This document shows positions 16,846 to 22,981 of a stretch of DNA of 22,981 nt, in pieces. Under the pieces are notes generated by a model. It worked only from the letters and a program-made list of their open reading frames with translations, had not been told where the DNA came from and did not search any database. The stretch is taken from positions 1 to 22,981 of the forward strand of contig CAYUIZ010000042.1 of NCBI GenBank assembly GCA_964444885.1, written 5' to 3'. Each line of letters opens with the position of its first letter. Position 1 is the first letter of the stretch. The DNA is from CAYRGQ01 sp964444885 (GTDB taxonomy: Bacteria > Bacteroidota > Bacteroidia > Sphingobacteriales > Sphingobacteriaceae). Position numbers and translations under genes: made by a program.

Positions 16846-19800
16846 TTGCCATTGGTTTCTTTTTTTCAATCCGTTTATTATTTATTTAACCAGCATCGCA
16901 AGGCGTTTTTTCTGCTCTTGGCCTTGGTGTTCGGACTCTTGGCTTACCTCGCATCACGTATCCAATTCGAAGAAGACATCACCCGCCTCGTGCCGGCGGA
17001 TGCCGAGTCGCAACGCGTGACCGAAGTGTTGCAAGCCACCCAATTTGCCGATAAAGTCATCATCAACATCCGGGGTGAGCACCCGGGCGACATCCAAACC
17101 CTGCAGCAGTTTGCCGACGAGGTAGGCACTGCCCTATCCACTCCCGAGATGGCGCCCTATGTTGCTAATGTACAAGTACAGTTACCCGAGGAACAACTCG
17201 GTGGACTGCTTGACGTGGTGACACGCCACCTGCCGCTCTTCCTAGACGAAACGGATTACGGCCGCATCGACTCGCTGACGCAACCCGAGGCCCTCGCGCA
17301 ACGCGTCAAAGAAACCTATCACGCCATCGTTTCTCCATCGGGATTCATCGGTACGCAACAACTCCGCCAAGACCCGCTCGGCATTTCGTTTATGGGGTTG
17401 CAGAAGTTCCAACAGCTGCAATCCGGCGATGCTTTTAGCCTTCGCGACGGTTACCTCGTGCACAAAAACCTGCAAAACCTGCTGGTTATGGTTACCCCCG
17501 CCTTGGGGAGCAACGAGACAGGAAAGAATACCGAGTTTGTCGCGGTATTGGACGATTTACTGGCGACGCTCAACGAAGCCCATATCGGGCAGGCACAAGC
17601 CGAATACGTGGGCGCAATGGCCGTAGCCGTGGCCAACGCCAAACAAATCAAGCGCGACATCCAAGTGACGCTCACCGTCGCCTTGCTCATCCTAGTCGCC
17701 TTGTTTATCTATTTTTATCGCAAAGCGCACATTCCGATCATCATCCTCGTGCCGGCCGCCTTCGGCAGCCTGCTGGGCATCGTCGTGCTCTACCTCATCA
17801 AGGGTACGATTTCGGCCATCTCCATTGGCATCGGCTCAGTGTTGCTTGGCCTGACGCTCGATTATTCATTGCATATTCTCAGCCATTACCGTAGCACGGG
17901 CGACATCAAACAGCTTTTCCATGCCGTCACCAAGCCACTCGCCGTATGCGCGGTGTTCACCGCTGTCGATTTCCTATGTCTCCTCTTCCTCCATTCGGAC
18001 GTACTGCACGACTTAGGCATATTCGCCGCGGTCAGCGTATTGGGTGCCGGGTTCATGGCATTGATCTTCATCCCCCAGGCTTACACGCCCAATCGGCAAG
18101 TAACGGTACGCCAAAACACGCTGGTGGATAGCCTCTCCCGGTACGATGCCAGTAAGAACAAATATCTGCTCGCCGGATGTGCCTTGCTGATTATTGCGAG
18201 CGCCTTCACCTACCATCGGGTGGATTTTGACAACGATATCGGTGCGCTCAACTACCACCCCCAGCAGTTGCAGGATGCCGAACAACGCCTGCAGTCGCTG
18301 AGCAATCAATTCGGGAAAACCCTCTATCTCGTCAGCTATGGCGATACCTATGACGAAGCGTTGGCCACCAATACCGCACTATTCGGGCGCTTGTCTGAAC
18401 TAACAGCAAGCGACACCACGTTTACGTTCAGTTCGCTGGGCGGGGTCATCCAGTCGCAGGCCCAACAGGCGGAGCGAATCGCGCGCTGGGAGGACTTCTG
18501 GTCGGCCGAACGCCGGCAGCGCGTGGAGGAAGCCCTCATTCGCGAAGGGCAACGATACGGATTCAAGGAGCATACGTTTCAGCCGTTCTTTGCCGGGCTA
18601 TCGAAAGACTATGAACCCGTTGCTTTGCAGGACGACGACGCACTACCGACGTTGATGTTAGCGGATTTTGTTCATTCCAAACCTGGGCTGACCACCGTCA
18701 CCACCATGGTGCGCACGGCAGGCTCCGACACCGATTCCGTGATGAACGCGTTGCAATTGGCCGATGAAAATATCCTGCCTATCGACCGCAAACACATGCA
18801 GGAGTCTTTCCTCCTCAACCTCGAGAAGGATTTCAATACACTCTTTTTTATATCCGGAATCGCCGTATTCGTCGTTCTTTTCCTTTTCTACGGTAGCATT
18901 GAGCTGACCTTGATCACCAATATCCCGATTTTTTTGGGCTGGTTCATCACCTTGGGAACGATGGGCATGTTTGGGGTGTCCTTCAATGCGTTCAACATCA
19001 TCATCACCACGCTTATTTTTGGCCTCGGTGTCGATTATTCCATTTTCGTCACGAAGGGGTTGCTCGAGCAGTACACCTACGGGCGCAAGGAGATGCCTGC
19101 GTTCAAATCGGGCATCATCATGTCGGCACTGGCAACCCTCCTATGTTTTGGCGTACTGGCTTTTGCGCAGCATCCCGCCATACGGTCCATATCGACCATT
19201 CCATTGATCGGGCTGGTTGTGGTCGTCCTGATGTCGTTCACCGTGCAGCCCTGGCTATTCCGCACGTTCATCCTGGGCAGGCAGGAACGTGGTCGTCGAC
19301 CCTGGCGACTTACCAACCTGTTGCTTTCCATCTATACGTTCGGCTATTTTTTCCTCGGGGCGGTAGTGGTCAGCACCTTGCCCCGATTGGTTTTGCTCGT
19401 CCTACCCATCAGCCGGACACGAAAAAAACAATGGTTTCACCATACGATTCGTTGGTTTTACAAAGGACTGGTGTATAGCGTTCCCCTGACCCGGAAACGG
19501 ATTTTCGGCAAGGAGCACCTCCAAGACCCCGCACCGGCCATTATCATCGCCAACCACACCTCCGAGCTGGATACGCCGAGCGTGGGCATGCTGAAACCCA
19601 ATTCGATATTCGTGGTGAATCAACGGGTGATTTCGTCCAAATTCTTCGGCGCGGGCATACGCGCGGCGGGTTTCCGGACGTTATCGGGCGACGATGACCA
19701 AGCGGTAGCCGAGCTCAAGCAGCAGGTGGCGGAAGGGTATTCGGTGATTATCTTTCCCGAGGGCACGCGGTCGCCCAACGCGGAAATCGGGCGCTTCCAC

Positions 19801-20571
19801 AAAGGGGCCTTTTTCCTTGCCGAAAAGCTGGGTATCGATATCCTGCCCGTACTCGTACACGGCAATACGGATTTGCTCCCCCGCCGGGATTTTATGGTGA
19901 TGACGGGCTCGATGAGCTTCCGGATTCTGCCCCGCATCAAGGCCGACGACCGGCGTATGGGCGAAGGGTACCGCGCGCGGACCAAAGCCATTTCTGCCTA
20001 TTTCAAGGAAGAGTTTCGCAAGCTGCGTAATGAAATCGAGACCCCGGACTACCATCGCGGCAAATTAATGGCCAACTTCGTCTACAAGGACCGGACGCTC
20101 CAGCGCGAAGTGAAATCCACGTACCGCGCGCATGCCGCGTCCTACTTGGCGCTGGCTCGCCGACTGCCACGGGATGCCCACATCCTCCACCTGGGTTGCG
20201 GCTACGGCATCCTCGACTTCCTGTTGGTGTATGACGCCGCCCATCGCCGCATCGATGCGTGGGATGCGGACGCCGAAAAAATCCGTGTAGCACGCCATAC
20301 GTACACAGCCAACCAATATGGGTTGAATTTTGTGGCAGATTGTCCTACATTTGGCTTAGCGCACCAGGTACTTATCCTTTCGGGCAATTCAGGTTGCCAG
20401 GCCCTGCCTAGCGGCTCCGATCCGGAATGGCTGGTGCTCGACGACGTGGATGAGGCTGTTGCAAAGCCTTGGACAGACCGTACGGATTACCAATTAGTGT
20501 TCGACCAAGATACAATCAGGCTTTATCAGGCATGCAGGAATACGACGTCATCATCATCGGAAGCGGGTTAG
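16846..20571 (+). CDS. Trifunctional MMPL/RND exporter - lysophospholipid acyltransferase - SAM methyltransferase-like fusion
   Basis: This 1241-residue inner-membrane protein joins three modules. The RND/MMPL exporter covers about 1-860: first membrane helix at 20-36, two large periplasmic loops, two bundles of helices, each with the GxxxDY motif (GLTLDYS 335-341, GLGVDYS 726-732). A PlsC-like acyltransferase follows at about 865-1070 with NHTSELD (903-909) and FPEGTR (970-975). The end, about 1080-1241, resembles a Rossmann methyltransferase with ILHLGCGYG (1113-1121) and the acidic DAWDAD strand end. I recall this order from Bacteroidota flexirubin/aryl-polyene loci, where it probably acylates and exports the lipid pigment. 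No ATG lies before the first helix; TTG 16846 (or 16852) is chosen because the promoter lies upstream. The downstream oxidoreductase gene starts inside its last 40 nt. Confidence 0.88.
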   Translation: MPLVSFFQSVYYLFNQHRKAFFLLLALVFGLLAYLASRIQFEEDITRLVPADAESQRVTEVLQATQFADKVIINIRGEHPGDIQTLQQFADEVGTALSTPEMAPYVANVQVQLPEEQLGGLLDVVTRHLPLFLDETDYGRIDSLTQPEALAQRVKETYHAIVSPSGFIGTQQLRQDPLGISFMGLQKFQQLQSGDAFSLRDGYLVHKNLQNLLVMVTPALGSNETGKNTEFVAVLDDLLATLNEAHIGQAQAEYVGAMAVAVANAKQIKRDIQVTLTVALLILVALFIYFYRKAHIPIIILVPAAFGSLLGIVVLYLIKGTISAISIGIGSVLLGLTLDYSLHILSHYRSTGDIKQLFHAVTKPLAVCAVFTAVDFLCLLFLHSDVLHDLGIFAAVSVLGAGFMALIFIPQAYTPNRQVTVRQNTLVDSLSRYDASKNKYLLAGCALLIIASAFTYHRVDFDNDIGALNYHPQQLQDAEQRLQSLSNQFGKTLYLVSYGDTYDEALATNTALFGRLSELTASDTTFTFSSLGGVIQSQAQQAERIARWEDFWSAERRQRVEEALIREGQRYGFKEHTFQPFFAGLSKDYEPVALQDDDALPTLMLADFVHSKPGLTTVTTMVRTAGSDTDSVMNALQLADENILPIDRKHMQESFLLNLEKDFNTLFFISGIAVFVVLFLFYGSIELTLITNIPIFLGWFITLGTMGMFGVSFNAFNIIITTLIFGLGVDYSIFVTKGLLEQYTYGRKEMPAFKSGIIMSALATLLCFGVLAFAQHPAIRSISTIPLIGLVVVVLMSFTVQPWLFRTFILGRQERGRRPWRLTNLLLSIYTFGYFFLGAVVVSTLPRLVLLVLPISRTRKKQWFHHTIRWFYKGLVYSVPLTRKRIFGKEHLQDPAPAIIIANHTSELDTPSVGMLKPNSIFVVNQRVISSKFFGAGIRAAGFRTLSGDDDQAVAELKQQVAEGYSVIIFPEGTRSPNAEIGRFHKGAFFLAEKLGIDILPVLVHGNTDLLPRRDFMVMTGSMSFRILPRIKADDRRMGEGYRARTKAISAYFKEEFRKLRNEIETPDYHRGKLMANFVYKDRTLQREVKSTYRAHAASYLALARRLPRDAHILHLGCGYGILDFLLVYDAAHRRIDAWDADAEKIRVARHTYTANQYGLNFVADCPTFGLAHQVLILSGNSGCQALPSGSDPEWLVLDDVDEAVAKPWTDRTDYQLVFDQDTIRLYQACRNTTSSSSEAG

Positions 20572-22055
20572 GTGGCCTAATCTGTGCCAATATCCTGTCG
20601 AAAGAAGGCTGGCGGGTACTCGTGCTGGAGAAAAACAAGCAGTTTGGCGGAAATCTCCAAACTTTCGTGCGCGACCGGTGCATTTTTGACACGGGCGTGC
20701 ATTACATCGGTGGCTTGCTGCCCCACCAAAACCTGTACCGCTATTTCAACTACCTGGGCATCGCGGATAAGCTACGCCTGCAGCGCATGGACCTGGATGC
20801 TTTTGACGTTATCTCCTTCGCCGGCGAAGACCTCGCCTACCCATACGCGCAGGGCTATGACAACTTTGTGACGCAGCTGAGCAAATCCTTCCCGGATGAA
20901 ACGGCTGGCATACAACGCTATATCGATATGCTCAAGAAAGTATGCCAGGGCTATCCGCTGTACTACCTGCGCGACGACCAGCCCGAACATGACATCGACG
21001 AATTCCTGCACATCACCGTACACGAAGCCATCCAGCAATGCACGGACAATCCGCGCCTGCAGGCCGTGTTGGCAGGTTCAAACCTACTGTATGCAGGCTA
21101 CAAGGACAAAACGCCGTTCTATGTGCACGCCCTGTCGGTCAATTCCTATATCGAGAGCGCATGGCGATGTATCAACGGCGGCAGCCAGATTGCCAAACTG
21201 CTCATCCGGGAGATCCGGAAATCCGGCGGCCAGGTGTTGAAGCACCAAGAAGTGACCCAGCTGCATTACGAGGAGCAACGGGTTAGCGCAGTCAGCACCC
21301 GAACCGGAAAAACCTACCGCGGCACGACCTTTATTTCCAATGCAGACCCGAAGGCGACCCTGAAACTCATCGGCGACTTCCCCATACGCAAAACCTATTC
21401 AAAACGGATCCGAAACGCGGCCGACACCACTTCCTCCTTTAGCTTGTATATCGTCTTCGAGCGCGGAACCGTACCTTATGCCCGCCGCAATTTTTACCAT
21501 TTCAGGGATGAACAGGCCGTTTGGGAAGGCGTAAATGGCAACCCCGACGAATGGCCGAGCGGTTTCATGGCCAGCATGAGCCCCGACAGCAAAAATCCGC
21601 AATGGGCCGAAAGCATGTCCGTGTTAACCTATATGGCGTATTCGGAAGTAGAACAGTGGGCCGACAGCCATAATACGGTAGCCGACGAACGGGACCGCGG
21701 CGAATCATACGAACAGTTCAAAACGGACAAAACCCGAAAAGTGCTTGACGCGCTGGAAAGCAAGTTCCCGGGACTGGGCAAGCATGTCAAGGCGACATAC
21801 ACCTCGACCCCCCTTACCTATCGCGATTACATCGGCAACGAGACAGGCAGCATGTACGGGTTTGTCAAAGACGTGAAGCAACCCCTGCAAAACTACCTCC
21901 CGGCACGCACCAAAATCAAAAACTTGTTGCTCACGGGCCAAGGGGTAAACATGCACGGCATTCTGGGCGTTACGATCAGTTCGGTGATGACTTGTGGCGA
22001 ACTCGTCGGACAGTCGTACTTGCTCGAAAAAATACGGAAAGCAAACGGGCTATAG
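20532..22055 (+). CDS. Phytoene desaturase / retinol saturase-like FAD-dependent oxidoreductase
   Basis: This 507-residue flavoprotein starts with YDVIIIGSGLGGLICANIL, the FAD-binding GxGxxG fold at residues 10-15, followed by VLEKNKQFGGNLQTF. The C-terminal FAD-closing segment is LLLTGQGVNMHGILGVTISS. It belongs to the CrtI / carotenoid isomerase / all-trans-retinol 13,14-reductase superfamily, which changes polyene double bonds. ATG 20532 is chosen because it places the FAD fold at the N terminus; it overlaps the preceding gene by 40 nt in another frame, suggesting translational coupling. Next to an exporter/acyltransferase fusion, a role in an aryl-polyene or flexirubin-like lipid pigment is likely, but no polyketide gene is in view. 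The substrate is unknown. Confidence 0.88.
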   Translation: MQEYDVIIIGSGLGGLICANILSKEGWRVLVLEKNKQFGGNLQTFVRDRCIFDTGVHYIGGLLPHQNLYRYFNYLGIADKLRLQRMDLDAFDVISFAGEDLAYPYAQGYDNFVTQLSKSFPDETAGIQRYIDMLKKVCQGYPLYYLRDDQPEHDIDEFLHITVHEAIQQCTDNPRLQAVLAGSNLLYAGYKDKTPFYVHALSVNSYIESAWRCINGGSQIAKLLIREIRKSGGQVLKHQEVTQLHYEEQRVSAVSTRTGKTYRGTTFISNADPKATLKLIGDFPIRKTYSKRIRNAADTTSSFSLYIVFERGTVPYARRNFYHFRDEQAVWEGVNGNPDEWPSGFMASMSPDSKNPQWAESMSVLTYMAYSEVEQWADSHNTVADERDRGESYEQFKTDKTRKVLDALESKFPGLGKHVKATYTSTPLTYRDYIGNETGSMYGFVKDVKQPLQNYLPARTKIKNLLLTGQGVNMHGILGVTISSVMTCGELVGQSYLLEKIRKANGL

Positions 22056-22101
22056 CTACTGGCCATCCCCGCCACAGGAAAAACGCCTTTAGGAAGTAGT
22101 C

Positions 22102-22286
22102 AACCCCGAAGGGCGTGTCCTATTTCTAGCCCCAGGGTTTCAACCCGGGGGCTAGAAATGAAGAATCACTCGTTTTGGCGGAAATTTTGCTCTTTTCGGC
22201 AAAATTTGTGACAAAATAGCCTGTTAGCGAAAATAAAAACCGTTCTATCATCGGAACGTCGGTTAAAATAGGTTTCCCTAGCCGGT
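22102..22286. repeat. Repeat unit 1 (type A)
   Basis: This is the most diverged copy. Its main hairpin spans 22123-22158 and has the paired change TTTCTAG/CTAGAAA where the others have TTCCTAG/CTAGGAA. The second hairpin spans 22182-22207. The right half carries the A variant CTGTTAGCG. Confidence 0.85.
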
Positions 22287-22477
22287 AACCCCGAAGCGGG
22301 TGTCCTACTTCCTGGCCTTCCTAGCCCTGAGTTTCAACCCGGGCTAGGAATGAAGAATCACTCGTTTTGGCGGAAATTTTGCCCTTTCGGCAAAATTTGT
22401 GACAAAACAGTCTCTGAGGGAAAATAAAAGCCATTTTATTATCGGAACGTCGGTTAAAATCGGTTTCCCTAGCCGCT
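22287..22477. repeat. Repeat unit 2 (type B)
   Basis: This is the longest copy, with about 11 extra nt (CTTCCTGGC region) before the main hairpin at 22318-22350, whose inner stem has lost one pair (TGAGTT against AACCC). The right half carries the B variant CTCTGAGGG. Confidence 0.85.
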
Positions 22478-22656
22478 AACCCCGAAGGGGTGTCCTTTCC
22501 TAGCCCCGGGTTTCAACCCGGGCTAGGAATGAAAAATCACTCGTTTTGGCGGAAATTTTGCTCTTTTTGGCAAAATTTGTGACAAAACAGCCTGTTAGCG
22601 AAATAGAAGCCGTTTTATCATCGGAACGTCGGTTAAAATCGGTTTCCCTAGCCGCT
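22478..22656. repeat. Repeat unit 3 (type A)
   Basis: Main hairpin at 22497-22529 with one bulged C. The first 84 nt are identical to unit 4, but the right half carries the A variant CTGTTAGCG shared with unit 1. Confidence 0.85.
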
Positions 22657-22827
22657 AACCCCGAAGGGGTGTCCTTTCCTAGCCCCGGGTTTCAACCCGG
22701 GCTAGGAATGAAAAATCACTCGTTTTGGCGGAAATTTTGCCCTTTTCGGCAAAATTTGTGACAAAACAGCCTCTCAGGGAAAATAAAAGCCATTTCATCA
22801 TCGGAACGTCGGCTAAAAGCGGTCTCC
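22657..22827. repeat. Repeat unit 4 (type B, 3' end degenerate)
   Basis: Main hairpin at 22676-22708. The first 84 nt equal unit 3; the right half has the B variant CTCTCAGGG like unit 2. Similarity stops after GGTCTCC, so the TAACC partner of the last hairpin is missing. Confidence 0.85.
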
Positions 22828-22880
22828 GGCATTCCCCCAAAACGAACACACCATCAAAAAAAGAAAAAAAGTAAAACTGA
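22828..22880. other. A-rich spacer between repeat array and promoter
   Basis: This stretch is strongly A-rich on the + strand (AAAAAAAGAAAAAAAG near 22855-22870) and clearly different in composition from the GC-rich genes. It could act as an upstream promoter element. No gene is seen. Confidence 0.5.
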
Positions 22881-22912
22881 TTTGGAATAGTGTATCATAT
22901 ACACTATCTTTG
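22881..22912 (+). promoter_or_regulatory. Bacteroidota promoter (TTTG-N20-TATCTTTG)
   Basis: TTTG at 22881-22884 and TATCTTTG at 22905-22912 are 20 nt apart, an exact match to the Bacteroidota consensus. The expected transcription start is near 22918. The transcript runs towards the right window edge; no start codon is convincing in the remaining bases. Confidence 0.8.
22887..22907. promoter_or_regulatory. Perfect inverted-repeat operator inside promoter
   Basis: ATAGTGTAT (22887-22895) and ATACACTAT (22899-22907) are perfect inverted arms with a CAT spacer. The site fills the space between the two promoter elements and overlaps the first three bases of the -7 element, so a bound dimer would block RNA polymerase. 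The GTGTAT/ATACAC shape recalls GntR-family operators, possibly the YtrA type; that family guess is from memory. Confidence 0.6.
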
Positions 22913-22945
22913 CAGTATCATAATTTAGGTTTATAATTGGTTAGT

Positions 22946-22981
22946 GAAGGTTTCCATTCTCCCCGTTTGGAAACCTTCTTT
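22946..22981 (+). terminator. Terminator-like hairpin shortly after promoter
   Basis: GAAGGTTTCC (22946-22955) pairs perfectly with GGAAACCTTC (22969-22978) around a 13-nt loop, followed by TTT up to the window edge. It begins about 30 nt after the predicted transcription start, so the product would be a very short RNA or an attenuated leader for a gene beyond the window. Confidence 0.6.

Larger units (their letters stand above)
22102..22827. repeat. Four tandem copies of a ~180-bp multi-hairpin repeat
   Basis: Four head-to-tail units begin with AACCCCGAAG at 22102, 22287, 22478 and 22657; periods are 185, 191 and 179 nt, and the last copy fades at about 22827. Each unit contains in order a small CCCC-GAA-GGGG hairpin, a strong hairpin (CCTAGCC...GGCTAGG), AAATTTTGC/GCAAAATTT across 7-8 nt, a TCGGAACGTCGG block, and GGTTA/TAACC reaching into the next unit. 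Open frames across units (such as one at 22546-22761 starting with TTG) have no conserved coding character. The array follows the oxidoreductase stop by 46 nt. It could be a REP/BIME-like element mobilised by a distant transposase, or structured non-coding RNA; I cannot name it. Confidence 0.9.

Noticed and set aside
22059..22100. Weak CTACT/AGTAG pairing after the oxidoreductase stop as a terminator
   Set aside because: A 5-bp stem around a loop of about 30 nt without a T tract is not distinguishable from chance.
22546..22761. 71-codon open frame across repeat units 3 and 4
   Set aside because: It starts with TTG inside a repeat and runs through hairpin arms. It is not kept in the other units, so it reflects the repeat rather than a protein.
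22102..22827. CRISPR array
   Set aside because: The units are about 180 nt and similar over their whole length; there are no short direct repeats with unique spacers and no cas genes.

Overview
The window looks like a chromosomal segment of a Bacteroidota member, most likely a Sphingobacteriia- or Chitinophagia-type soil or plant-associated bacterium. Evidence: two SusC/SusD pairs, many surface lipoproteins with a lipobox followed by acidic residues, Bacteroidota-type promoters (TAnnTTTG, two of them with TTG/TTTG 20 nt upstream), and lack of Shine-Dalgarno dependence. Base composition is rather GC-rich by eye for the phylum. Genus cannot be decided from the sequence. All recognised genes are on the + strand.

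Region 1 (1-5759) is the end of a first glycan-uptake operon: a SusC-type TonB-dependent transporter whose 5' end lies outside the window, its SusD-type lipoprotein, and a 277-residue surface lipoprotein with a PKD-like first half. A perfect 10-bp stem-loop follows. Region 2 (5760-6118) is an intergenic stretch with the putative terminator, several inverted repeats and a TATATTTG promoter element.

Region 3 (6119-16045) is a second, complete polysaccharide-utilisation operon: SusC, SusD, two IPT/TIG-containing surface glycan-binding lipoproteins, a GH26 beta-mannanase-type lipoprotein and a GH5 (subfamily 2-like) endoglucanase-type lipoprotein. Expected division of labour: binding proteins and the two endo-enzymes on the cell surface capture and cut a beta-1,4-linked mannan, glucomannan or glucan, and SusC/SusD import the oligosaccharides. 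No exo-glycosidase, phosphorylase, epimerase, inner-membrane sugar transporter or regulator is in the window. A GC-rich hairpin inside a possible 20-codon reading frame lies just before the GH26 gene.

Region 4 (16046-22055) is unrelated: a YjjG-type HAD nucleotidase with a promoter almost on its start codon, then a large fusion protein (RND/MMPL-type exporter + lysophospholipid-type acyltransferase + SAM-methyltransferase-like domain) overlapping by 40 nt a phytoene-desaturase-like FAD oxidoreductase. These last two are of the kind found in flexirubin/aryl-polyene loci, but no ketosynthase or other pathway gene is present here.

Region 5 (22056-22981) has no convincing protein gene. It holds four tandem copies of a roughly 180-bp, multi-hairpin repeat with a compensatory base-pair change, then an AT-rich promoter with a perfect inverted repeat between its two elements, and a terminator-like hairpin only about 30 nt past the expected transcription start. 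This last region is the most unexplained part of the window.
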